A stretch of DNA of 64,000 nt from Micrococcus lylae NBRC 15355 (GTDB lineage Bacteria > Actinomycetota > Actinomycetes > Actinomycetales > Micrococcaceae): positions 35,855 through 99,854 of the forward strand of contig NZ_BCSN01000003.1 in the NCBI RefSeq assembly GCF_001570885.1, in the 5' to 3' direction. Of the stretch, positions 37,967 to 46,064 are shown one piece after another (position 1 is the first letter of the stretch; each line of letters starts with the position of its first letter). Below the pieces are notes generated by a model that saw only the letters and a list, made by a program, of their open reading frames with translations, made no database searches and was not told the origin of the DNA. A program made the translations under genes and the position numbers.

Positions 37967-38664
37967 CAGTCCCGGCCGGATTCCGCGTCGTCGGCGGAGC
38001 CGTTCTCGGCATCGGCCGCGTCCACGGCGTCCTCGGACGCCGCGCGCTCCTCGGCCTTGCGCTCGGCCGTCCGCTCCTCGGCCGCCTTCTTCTCCTCCGC
38101 GGGGTCCTTCAGCTCCGGCCCGGCGATGTGGCCCGGCGGGAGGGCGTCGCCCTCGAGGCTGTTCACGCCCAGGGGCTGGTCCAGGGAGGAGGGCGGGTTG
38201 ACGTAGGACGCACCCCGCTCACCCTCCTCGGCCGCGACGGCCTCGCCCGAGACGCGGCCGGTGGCGACGTCGACGGTGGCGCTGCCGGCCGGGTCGACCA
38301 TGCCCAGCGCGTCGGCGCGGGCGGCCAGGTTCTGCGGAGCCTCGAGGTAGCCGACGCGCTGGGACAGCAGCTCGTTGGCCTCGGACAGCTCGGTCTGCTG
38401 GGCACGCAGCTCCAACATCTGGTACTGACGGTTGGAGACGGTGATGTTGGCGACGAGGACGACGGCGAGGGCGACCATCAGGATGCCCAGGCAGAGCACG
38501 GTGATGCCGCGGCCGGTGCGGGGCAGCGGGGCGGGCACCACGGACAGCGGGGTGCGGACGCGCTCGGAGGCGCCTGCGACGTGCTCGAGGGCGCGCTCGG
38601 GACGGGGCTCGACGCTCCGTGCCTCTGCGGTTGCGGCCATGCGATGGTCCTCCAGTGCCGTCAT
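37966..38664 (-). CDS. ftsL: FtsL-like divisome protein with long C-terminal tail
   Basis: 232-residue bitopic protein between rsmH and ftsI, the position of FtsL. A cytoplasmic N-terminus (~50 residues) is followed by a membrane helix (GITVLCLGILMVALAVVLV, about 53-71) and a short coiled coil (MLELRAQQTELSEANELLSQRV). A long tail (about residues 115-232), rich in Ala/Glu/Asp/Lys, is much longer than in ordinary FtsL (~110-130 residues in total). Call based on position and topology. The ATG at 38664 overlaps the rsmH stop; an ATG at 38640 has a better GGAGGA site. Tail function unknown. Confidence 0.75.
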   Translation of the reverse strand: MTALEDHRMAATAEARSVEPRPERALEHVAGASERVRTPLSVVPAPLPRTGRGITVLCLGILMVALAVVLVANITVSNRQYQMLELRAQQTELSEANELLSQRVGYLEAPQNLAARADALGMVDPAGSATVDVATGRVSGEAVAAEEGERGASYVNPPSSLDQPLGVNSLEGDALPPGHIAGPELKDPAEEKKAAEERTAERKAEERAASEDAVDAADAENGSADDAESGRD

Positions 38665-39671
38665 CGGGTTCCTCGTGACTTCCTGATCTTCTCTGCTGCG
38701 CGCACCTTTACGGAGGAGGCGCGCGGGTTCTCAGCGATTTCCCCGGAAGTCGGCTTCTCCGTGCCGCGGGTCAGGATCTTCACCACGGGTTCGTGCTCCT
38801 CGAGCACCACCGGGAAGTTCGGCGGCGCCGTCGATGTCGCCCACTCCCCCAGGTGCCGCTTGGCGATGCGGTCCTCGAGCGAGTGGTAGCTCATGACGAC
38901 GACGCGGCCGCCGACGTGCAGGCGGTCCAACACGGCGGGCACGGCGGCCTCGAGCAGGTCGAGCTCGTCGTTGACCGCGATGCGCAGCGCCTGGAAGGTG
39001 CGCTTGGCAGGGTGGCCGCCCTTCGCGCCGGCCGCGACGGGGACGGCCGAGCGGATGACGTCGACCAGCTCGCCGGTGGTGGTCAGGGCGCGCTCGGCAC
39101 GGGCCCGGACGATCGCCCGTGCGATGGGGCCGGCGAACTTCTCCTCGCCGTAGCGGCGGATGAGGCTGCGCAGCTCGGACTCCTCGGCCTCCGCCACGAG
39201 GTCGGCGGCGGTGTACGCGGCGTCGGTGTCCATGCGCATGTCCAGCGGGGCGTCGTAGGAGTAGGCGAAGCCGCGCTCCCGTGCGTCCAGCTGATAGGAG
39301 GAGACGCCGAGGTCGTAGAGCGCGGCGTCCATGCGGTCCACGCCGGCGGCCTCGAGGGCCTCGGGGACCTGGTCGTAGGTGCCGTGGAAGGGGATGAGCC
39401 TGTCCGCGAGGCCCTCCAGCCGTTCGCCCGCCATCCGCAGGGCGTGCGGGTCACGGTCGATGCCCACCACCACGAGGTCCTCGAAACGGCGCAGCATCTG
39501 CTGGGTGTGCCCGCCCATCCCGAGGGTGCCGTCGACGGCGATCGGAGTGCGACCGGCGTCCCGGGCCGCCTGCACGGCGGGGGCGAGGAGGTCGATGACG
39601 CGGTCCCGCATGACGGGCAGGTGACGGTCCTCGGGGCGCAGCGGCGTCTGTCCGCTCTCGCTGTGCTGCAT
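38661..39671 (-). CDS. rsmH: 16S rRNA (cytosine-N4)-methyltransferase RsmH
   Basis: Methylates N4 of C1402 in 16S rRNA (MraW). The 336-residue protein has the SAM-binding loop VDGTLGMGGHTQQML (about residues 46-60), VVGIDRDPHAL, LYDLGVSSYQLD, PLDMRMD and the conserved VVMSYHSLEDRIAK near residue 265. It is the second gene of the division cluster. A 247-base leader with alternative stems separates it from mraZ. GGAGGAGGA precedes the ATG. Confidence 0.96.
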   Translation of the reverse strand: MQHSESGQTPLRPEDRHLPVMRDRVIDLLAPAVQAARDAGRTPIAVDGTLGMGGHTQQMLRRFEDLVVVGIDRDPHALRMAGERLEGLADRLIPFHGTYDQVPEALEAAGVDRMDAALYDLGVSSYQLDARERGFAYSYDAPLDMRMDTDAAYTAADLVAEAEESELRSLIRRYGEEKFAGPIARAIVRARAERALTTTGELVDVIRSAVPVAAGAKGGHPAKRTFQALRIAVNDELDLLEAAVPAVLDRLHVGGRVVVMSYHSLEDRIAKRHLGEWATSTAPPNFPVVLEEHEPVVKILTRGTEKPTSGEIAENPRASSVKVRAAEKIRKSRGTR

Positions 39672-39918
39672 CGGGGTCCTCCTCCCCTGCTGTGGGTGGG
39701 CCGCGTCGGGGCGGCCCCGGGCTCGGGGCGACGCCGTCGCGCTTCAGCGTGTCACGCCGGGGGCGGTTCCCCCGGAGACGACACGGATCCCTGGGCCTGA
39801 TCCCCATCCGACCGCGTTCCGCCTGGCCCAGGGGAAGTCAGGTCAGGTGGCTCGCGTCGGCTGGAGGCCACGCTCAGGGATCCGTGGATGTTCTGTTGTG
39901 GACCCGCCCGCGGACGGG
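39672..39918 (-). promoter_or_regulatory. mraZ-rsmH leader with mutually exclusive stems
   Basis: 247 bases without a gene. A 12-base perfect inverted repeat (39782-39793 with 39875-39886) would close an 81-base loop. A competing 9-base stem pairs 39789-39797 with 39825-39833; the two share bases 39789-39793. A third hairpin is ccggggg/cccccgg at 39758-39776. This could be an attenuator or RNA switch; no known riboswitch class is recognised. Confidence 0.4.
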
Positions 39919-40350
39919 TCAGAAGATGCCCGGCAGGACGTCCTCGTCGGTGTCGGAGAAGGAGGTCTCCTGCTCCTGCAGGTACGCGTTCCAGGACTCG
40001 AGGTCCCAGATCTCCGCTCGTGTCCCCGCGCCGATCACCGCGACCTCCCTCTCCAGCCCGGCGTACTGCCGCAGCGGAGCGGGCACGGTGATGCGGCCCT
40101 GCTTGTCCGGCGTCTCGTCCGAGGCTCCGGACAGGAACACGCGGATGTAGTCGCGCGCCTGCTTCGAGGAGAGCGGAGCCGACCTCATCTGCTCGTGGAC
40201 CCTTGCGAACTCACGCTCAGAGAAGACGTAGATGCATCGCTCCTGACCGCGGGTCAGGACCAGTCCGTCCGACAGCTCCTCACGGAACTTCGCCGGGAGG
40301 ATCAGCCGGAACTTGTCGTCCAGACGCGGGGTGTAGGTCCCGAGGAACAC
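39919..40350 (-). CDS. mraZ: Transcriptional regulator MraZ
   Basis: Ring-forming SpoVT-AbrB-fold DNA-binding protein and autoregulator of the division cluster. The 143-residue product (standard length) starts [19 protein letters not shown] and repeats the fold with DKQGRITVP; both halves carry the DxxxR motif. The GTG at 40350 is chosen for this N-terminus, with AGGGGG just upstream. Its probable binding sites, GTGG(A/G/T)G repeats, lie in the promoter at 40413-40452. Confidence 0.95.
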   Translation of the reverse strand: MFLGTYTPRLDDKFRLILPAKFREELSDGLVLTRGQERCIYVFSEREFARVHEQMRSAPLSSKQARDYIRVFLSGASDETPDKQGRITVPAPLRQYAGLEREVAVIGAGTRAEIWDLESWNAYLQEQETSFSDTDEDVLPGIF

Positions 40351-40412
40351 GGGCACCCCCTGTCTCGCCGAGCTCCGCAACGGCCGATGCATCGCCTCTG
40401 CTCTCTTCTGGA

Positions 40413-40452
40413 CTCCACTTTACCCCACTTCCCCCCACTCTCCAACCACCAC
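40413..40452 (-). promoter_or_regulatory. mraZ promoter with four MraZ-type boxes
   Basis: Minus strand: -35 TTGGAG (40445-40440), 17-base spacer, -10 TAAAGT (40422-40417). Overlapping it are GTGGTG (40452-40447), GTGGGG (40438-40433), GTGGGG (40428-40423) and GTGGAG (40418-40413), the last three at exact 10-base spacing. Corynebacterium MraZ is reported to bind four GTGG(A/T)G hexamers. Occupation of these boxes would block the promoter. Confidence 0.7.
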
Positions 40453-40510
40453 ATTCACGACGGCACCCCGGCACTCGCCAGAATCCGCGGATTCATGCGG
40501 ATGTCTCACA

Positions 40511-40640
40511 GTGGAGGACAGTGGAGGGGCCGGCCGCCCGCCCCCGCGACACCCCTCGCCGAAGGCCCGGTGGAGGGCAGGGCAGGCCCGGTGGAGGGGC
40601 TCGGGGAGGGGTGTGGAGGGCCCGGTGGAGGGAAGTGGGG
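40511..40640 (+). repeat. Plus-strand GTGGAG array with G-quadruplex potential
   Basis: GTGGAG at 40511, 40521, 40570, 40591, 40613 and 40625, and GTGGGG at 40635, facing opposite to the mraZ boxes. Three copies lie within a longer unit GGCCCGGTGGAGGG. G-runs at 40596-40599, 40603-40606, 40608-40611 and 40618-40620 form a canonical G-quadruplex pattern. Confidence 0.65.
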
Positions 40641-40712
40641 GCCTCGGCCGCCCACCCCGACGGCGGCCGCCTCCCTCAGGGCGCCCCCTCACCGTCCGAG
40701 GGCGCACATGAC

Positions 40713-40745
40713 GAAGGCCCCGACCGCATCGCGGTCGGGGCCTTC
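40713..40745 (-). terminator. DUF3040 terminator
   Basis: Perfect 15-base arms (gaaggccccgaccgc and its complement) with a 3-base loop, 37 bases beyond the DUF3040 stop. Confidence 0.85.
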
Positions 40746-40782
40746 GTGGAGTGGTGGGTGGCCAGCGGTGCCCTCCGGGGGC

Positions 40783-41172
40783 TCAGCGCCCCTGGCCTCG
40801 GCGTTCGTCCCACTGCTGTTCGAGGCGGGACATGAAGGCGCTCTCCTTCTTCTTCCCGCCGGCTGCCGCGCGGGCGCCGGCATCGGCACGGCCGGCCCCC
40901 GAGGAGTCGCCGGAGCCACGGCTGGAGAGCACGTAGACGCCGGCGCCCATGACGGCGACGCCCACGACGCCCACGATCACGTTCTGGAGGGAGACGCCGA
41001 GGAGCACGACCGCGAGGCCGGCGACGGCGATCGCGACACCGAGGACGACGCGCCGGACGGAGACGCCGCCGGGGCGGCTGTCCCTGAGGTGGGTGTCGAG
41101 CCGGGGGTCCTCCGTGCGCAGCTGGGCCTCGAGCTCGTCGAGCATGCGCTGCTCGCGCTCTGACAGCGGCAT
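40783..41172 (-). CDS. DUF3040 family membrane protein
   Basis: 129-residue protein with the DUF3040 start MPLSEREQRMLDELEAQL, two adjacent hydrophobic helices (about residues 42-62 and 65-83), and a Gly/Ala-rich basic C-terminus. The family sits near mraZ in actinobacteria (Rv2169c in M. tuberculosis). Function unknown. A -10 TAGACT on the minus strand near 41268-41273 would give a leader of about 95 nt. Confidence 0.85.
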   Translation of the reverse strand: MPLSEREQRMLDELEAQLRTEDPRLDTHLRDSRPGGVSVRRVVLGVAIAVAGLAVVLLGVSLQNVIVGVVGVAVMGAGVYVLSSRGSGDSSGAGRADAGARAAAGGKKKESAFMSRLEQQWDERRGQGR

Positions 41173-41394
41173 GGCCGCACCTCTGCTTTCTTCCGGTCCG
41201 TGCTTGCTTCCGGTGCGTCGGATCCGTCCCCGACCTGCGACGCCGTACAGGTCGTCTGACCCACCAGTCTAGTGACGGCGACGCCGCCGGGCCAGTGGGT
41301 GACGGCCGCGCACGGCAACCTCCCAGGAGACGGCCCGCCGCCCCGGTCCGGGCATCGCCGCGGCACGCCGTTCAGCCGGCGTCGGAGCAGACCG

Positions 41395-42636
41395 TCACTG
41401 CCGGCGGTCGCGGCCGTCGGCCGCAGGGTCGACGTCGCCGAGCAGCGAGGCCGGGGCGGGTCCGTGGCCCGGAAAGCGACGGCGGACGGCGTCCACCGCC
41501 CGCTCGGCTGCGCCCCAGTCGGCGGCCCGGCCGCCTGCCTCGTCGTCGAAGAGGCTCTGCTGCCGCGGCGCCTGCTCGTCCGTCAGCCGTTCGGCCCGCA
41601 CCCCGACCAGACGCAGCGGATGGGGCCTGTCCGCGAGCAGCTCCCTGACGGCACGGCGCGCCGGAGCGAAGAGGTCGTGGCCGGAGTCCGTGGGGTCCGG
41701 CAGCCGGGCGGCCCGCGAACGGACCCGGGCCTCCGGGGACTTCACCCGGACGGTGACGCCGCCGGCGAGCACACCCTCGGCGCGCAGCCGTCCGGCGACG
41801 TGGTGGCAGAGCCGGAGCACGTGGCGGTCGATCTCCTCCGGGTCGGTCGGGTCGTCGTCGAACGTGTGATCCGCGCCGATGCTCTGGTGCCCTGTCTCCT
41901 GGTGCACCGGACGGGGGTCGAGGCCTCGGGACAGGTCCTCGACGCGTGCCCCGACCTCGCCGAACCACTGGCGCAGGCGCCCCTCCGGCAGAGCGGCGGC
42001 GTCACCGATCGTGTCGATGCCGCGGGTGCGCAGCCGCTGGGCCAGCACGGGGCCGACGCCCCACAGGTGGTCGATGGGGCGGGGATGCAGGAACTCGAGG
42101 AGCCGCTCCCCGGGGACGACCACCAGGCCGTCGGGCTTGGCGGCCGTGGAGGCCATCTTGGCCACGAACTTCACGGGCGCCGCACCCACGGAGCAGGGCA
42201 GACCGAGCTCGGCACGCACGCGTTCGCGGATCGCGGCACCTATCCGGGCCGGCGGGCCCAGGCGACGCCGGGAGCCGGCCACGTCCAGGAACGCCTCGTC
42301 CACGCTGAGCTGCTCGCGCACCGGGGTGACCCGGTCGAGCAGGGCCATGACCTCGGCGGACACGGAACGGTAGACGCTCTGCCGCGGCTCCACCAGGCGC
42401 AGCTGGGGGCACAGGCGCAGCGCCTGCCCCACGGGCATCGCCGAGCGCACCCCGAACGCCCTGGCCTCATAGGAGGCGGAGAGGATGACCGAGCGCAGCG
42501 ACCGGCCGGCCACCGCGGCGGGGACGCCCCGCAGGTCCGGCCGCTCGCGCAGCTCCACGGAGAGGAAGAACGCGTCCATGTCCACATGGAGGACGGTGGC
42601 GTCGTCCCCGGGGACCACGGGCGCCGGCTGCTGCAT
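41395..42636 (-). CDS. dinB: DNA polymerase IV (DinB, Y family)
   Basis: Error-prone translesion polymerase. The 413-residue protein has VLHVDMDAFFLSVEL (first catalytic aspartate), SASYEARAFGVRSAMP, the catalytic SVDEAFLDVAG (about residues 102-112), helix-hairpin-helix PIDHLWGVGPVLAQRL, and a little-finger domain. Near the C-terminus, QQSLFDDE fits the beta-clamp-binding QxxLF type. The start at 42636 is set by TAGGGT ending 7 nt upstream; the frame runs on through the divergent neighbour and is not credible there. I see no LexA box at this promoter. Confidence 0.92.
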   Translation of the reverse strand: MQQPAPVVPGDDATVLHVDMDAFFLSVELRERPDLRGVPAAVAGRSLRSVILSASYEARAFGVRSAMPVGQALRLCPQLRLVEPRQSVYRSVSAEVMALLDRVTPVREQLSVDEAFLDVAGSRRRLGPPARIGAAIRERVRAELGLPCSVGAAPVKFVAKMASTAAKPDGLVVVPGERLLEFLHPRPIDHLWGVGPVLAQRLRTRGIDTIGDAAALPEGRLRQWFGEVGARVEDLSRGLDPRPVHQETGHQSIGADHTFDDDPTDPEEIDRHVLRLCHHVAGRLRAEGVLAGGVTVRVKSPEARVRSRAARLPDPTDSGHDLFAPARRAVRELLADRPHPLRLVGVRAERLTDEQAPRQQSLFDDEAGGRAADWGAAERAVDAVRRRFPGHGPAPASLLGDVDPAADGRDRRQ

Positions 42637-42643
42637 GTCTTCG

Positions 42644-42673
42644 ACCCTACCCACGGCACGGACGGCATAGGGT
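42644..42673. promoter_or_regulatory. Divergent leaderless-type promoters of dinB and the polyprenyl synthase
   Basis: TAGGGT at 42649-42644 (minus) ends 7 nt before the dinB ATG, and TAGGGT at 42668-42673 (plus) ends 6 nt before the synthase ATG. Confidence 0.55.
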
Positions 42674-42679
42674 GGGCGC

Positions 42680-43786
42680 ATGTCGCAGAACATCCCGCAT
42701 GACCGCCTGGCCCCGGAGCAGTTCCGCGCCGCCGTGGCGGACCGTCTGACCGAGCTGCTGGGCTCCCACCGCGCCCGCGCCGAGCGGGTCCACCCGGAGG
42801 CGGCGGCGGTCGTGGACGCGATCTCCCGGCTGACCGCGGGCGGCAAGCGCCTGCGTGCCACCCTCTGCTGGCTCGGCTGGCGTGCGGCCGGAGGCGCTGC
42901 GGACGACCCGAGGATCATCACGGCGGGGGCGGCCTTCGAGCTGTTCCAGGCGGCGGCCCTGATCCACGATGACATCCTCGACCGCTCGGACACCCGCCGG
43001 GGCATGCCTGCGGTCCACCGCGCCTTCGAGGCCATGCACCGCTCGTCAGGATGGCGCCACGACCCGGAGCACTTCGGCGTCTCCGCCGCGATCCTCGCCG
43101 GAGACGTCTGCCTCTCCCTGTCCGACGCCGCCTTCCACGACGCGTTCGCAGGCTCGCCCCGGGCGGACCGCGCCCGCCAGGAGATGGAGACCATGCGCTT
43201 CGAGGTGATGCTCGGCCAGTACCTGGACGTCCTCGCCGAGATGGCCCCGCCGGCGGAGGACCCCGCCGTGGCCGCGCAGCGGGCGGAGACGGTGGTGGAG
43301 TACAAGTCCGCGCGCTACTCCGCCGTGCACCCGATGGCCCTCGGTGCCGTCCTGGCCGGCGGCGACGACGGCCTCGTCGCCTCCTTCGAGCCCGTCACCC
43401 TCCCCTTCGGACTCGCCTTCCAGTACCAGGACGACCTGCTGGGCGTCTTCGGCGACCCGGAGCTGACCGGCAAGCCTGCCGGCGACGACCTGCGCGAGGG
43501 CAAGCGGACCGTGCTGATCGCCCACGCGCTCGACCTGCTGGAGGCGGACACTGCGGCCGCCCTCGAGGACGAGCTGGGCCGGGCCGACCTGAGCGCGCAG
43601 AGCGTGGCCCACTGGCAGCAGGCCCTGCGCGAGTGCGGCGCCGAGAAGCGCGTCCGCGCCGAGATCGACGACCTGGTCGCCCAGGCCCAGGAGGCCGCCG
43701 GCCGCCTCGAGGGCTCGGGCGCCGAGCCGTCGGCGCTGGCGGACCTGCGCGGCCTGATGGACACGCTTCTGCATCGCACCGCCTGA
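42680..43786 (+). CDS. Polyprenyl diphosphate synthase (IdsA-like, FPP/GGPP type)
   Basis: All-E prenyltransferase that condenses isopentenyl diphosphate with allylic diphosphates. The 368-residue protein has the first aspartate-rich motif DDILD (97-101), GGKRLRA upstream of it, LAGDVCLSLSD, and the second motif FQYQDDLLGVFGD (about residues 246-258). Small residues at the position five before DDILD suggest a product longer than C15, such as geranylgeranyl diphosphate. M. tuberculosis idsA2 has the same neighbours. Product length not decidable from sequence alone. Confidence 0.9.
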   Translation: MSQNIPHDRLAPEQFRAAVADRLTELLGSHRARAERVHPEAAAVVDAISRLTAGGKRLRATLCWLGWRAAGGAADDPRIITAGAAFELFQAAALIHDDILDRSDTRRGMPAVHRAFEAMHRSSGWRHDPEHFGVSAAILAGDVCLSLSDAAFHDAFAGSPRADRARQEMETMRFEVMLGQYLDVLAEMAPPAEDPAVAAQRAETVVEYKSARYSAVHPMALGAVLAGGDDGLVASFEPVTLPFGLAFQYQDDLLGVFGDPELTGKPAGDDLREGKRTVLIAHALDLLEADTAAALEDELGRADLSAQSVAHWQQALRECGAEKRVRAEIDDLVAQAQEAAGRLEGSGAEPSALADLRGLMDTLLHRTA

Positions 43787-43870
43787 CCCGACGGGCAGGG
43801 TGGGTGCCCCGACGGGCAGGGTGGGTGACCCGATGGGCACGGAGGGTGACCTGACGGTCACGGGGGCGCC
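43787..43870 (+). repeat. 21-base tandem repeat after the polyprenyl synthase gene
   Basis: Units at 43787-43807 and 43808-43828 differ only in the last base (cccgacgggcagggtgggtg + c/a). The unit at 43829-43849 has a few changes, and 43850-43870 is degenerate. It begins immediately after the stop codon. Confidence 0.8.
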
Positions 43871-43874
43871 CGGG

Positions 43875-43916
43875 ACACGGCCCGGTCCGCCCCGACCCGG
43901 GCGGACCGGGCCGTGT
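43875..43916. terminator. Strong bidirectional terminator
   Basis: Perfect 18-base arms (acacggcccggtccgccc and its complement) around a 6-base loop, between the convergent synthase and Rv2175c-like genes. Confidence 0.9.
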
Positions 43917-43965
43917 CAGGCGAGGGGACGTCGTCGGGAGGCCTCCGGCGAGCGCCGGGCCGGGC

Positions 43966-44349
43966 TCACCAGGCGAGGGCCTGGGCGCGGCGGCGGACCT
44001 CCGTCTTGCGGCCGTCGCGCAGTGCGTCGATCGGACGCCCCGGCAGGGACTCGTCCTCGGTGAAGAGCCAGCGCAGGGCCTCCTCGTCGGAGAAGCCGGC
44101 GTCGTTGAGGAGGACCAGCGTGCCGTGCACGGGCTCGACGACCCCGGTCGCGGAGAGGAACAGGGCCGGGACGCTGCGCACGGCGCGCTCGCCGCGGCGG
44201 ACGGCCACGAGCCTCCGGTCCTTCACGAGGTTGTGGACACGGGAGACGACGACGTCGAGGCGCTCGGCGACCTCGGGAAGGGTCAGCCACTGGCCCACGA
44301 GGGCGTCGAGGTCGGCGGGGATCTGATCGGAGGCGTCGCTGGTGTTCAC
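43966..44349 (-). CDS. Rv2175c-family DNA-binding protein
   Basis: 127-residue helix-turn-helix protein of the Rv2175c family: WLTLPEVAERLDVVVSRVHNLVKDRRLVAVRRG (winged helix, about residues 21-53), then a C-terminal domain with LNDAGFSDEEALRWLF. In M. tuberculosis this protein is phosphorylated on its N-terminus by PknL, which decreases DNA binding. The kinase gene here lies 1.7 kb away, on the other strand. The short N-terminus MNTSDASDQ has Thr and Ser candidates. The GTG start is 6 nt after TATCGT (44361-44356), so possibly leaderless. Confidence 0.88.
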   Translation of the reverse strand: MNTSDASDQIPADLDALVGQWLTLPEVAERLDVVVSRVHNLVKDRRLVAVRRGERAVRSVPALFLSATGVVEPVHGTLVLLNDAGFSDEEALRWLFTEDESLPGRPIDALRDGRKTEVRRRAQALAW

Positions 44350-44542
44350 GGCTCCACGATAGTTCCCCGGCGGACTGGTCGTTCCCTCACGGGTGCGGTC
44401 ACGGTGACATCACGACCGGCACGGCCCGCGCCTTTCCCCACGTGACAACCTGTCCCGCGCGCGACACGCCGCACTGACCTGCATCGCCCCGTACTCACAG
44501 CGCATTCATTGGTCCCGGCTGGCCCTCACCCCCTCCCCGCAC

Positions 44543-44548
44543 TAGGCT
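44543..44548 (+). promoter_or_regulatory. LysM/transglycosylase -10 hexamer
   Basis: TAGGCT about 14 bases before the 5' hairpin, placing the hairpin at the very start of the transcript. Confidence 0.45.
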
Positions 44549-44562
44549 CACGAAGGTCACAG

Positions 44563-44605
44563 AACGATCTCGTCAACGCGACACGCCGCTGTTGACGAGA
44601 TCGTT
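44563..44605 (+). promoter_or_regulatory. 5'-terminal hairpin in the leader of the LysM/transglycosylase gene
   Basis: Perfect 15-base arms (aacgatctcgtcaac and its complement) around a 13-base loop; the stem extends outward by further bases with one mismatch. The arms are notably less GC-rich than the surroundings. It could stabilise the RNA, stop transcription conditionally, or bind a protein. Confidence 0.6.
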
Positions 44606-44677
44606 GTGTGATCACGCGGCGGGTGGCCGCCGCGGCTTGTCATCACCGTCGACGACTCCTCGTGAGGTACCCGTTCC

Positions 44678-46018
<1,341 letters not shown>

Positions 46019-46052
46019 TCCTCTCCGCCCGTGTCCTTTCCGGGGCGTGATC

Positions 46053-46058
46053 TACCCT
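46053..46058 (+). promoter_or_regulatory. PASTA kinase -10 hexamer, leaderless geometry
   Basis: TACCCT ends 6 nt before the ATG at 46065, in the 46-base gap after the LysM gene. Confidence 0.5.
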
Positions 46059-46064
46059 GGAGCA

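Larger units (their letters stand above)
40351..40782. other. 432-base intergenic region upstream of mraZ
   Basis: No gene is supported. From left to right it holds the mraZ leader, promoter and GTGGRG boxes (40413-40452), a G-rich plus-strand array of GTGGAG hexamers (40511-40640) and the DUF3040 terminator (40713-40745). Short frames here have repetitive Gly/Arg/Pro composition and no start signals. Confidence 0.7.
44350..44677 (+). other. 328-base region upstream of the LysM/transglycosylase gene
   Basis: No gene. It holds the Rv2175c promoter at its left end, a -10 TAGGCT (44543-44548) and a large 5' hairpin (separate entry). The predicted leader of the LysM gene is about 123 nt, with TGAGGT as the ribosome binding site. 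No recognised riboswitch; the c-di-AMP (ydaO) consensus was sought and not seen. Confidence 0.6.

Noticed and set aside
40511..40711. A 66-codon ORF in the GTGGAG array
   Set aside because: Its sequence is simply the translated repeat (Gly/Arg/Pro), with no ribosome binding site, and it runs into a terminator for the opposite strand.
42644..42660. SOS/LexA operator at dinB
   Set aside because: No cGAACNNNNGTTCg-type palindrome is present between dinB and its divergent neighbour.
44543..44677. c-di-AMP (ydaO) riboswitch upstream of the LysM hydrolase
   Set aside because: Location is suggestive, but the conserved ydaO core sequences are not visible; only a simple long hairpin is.
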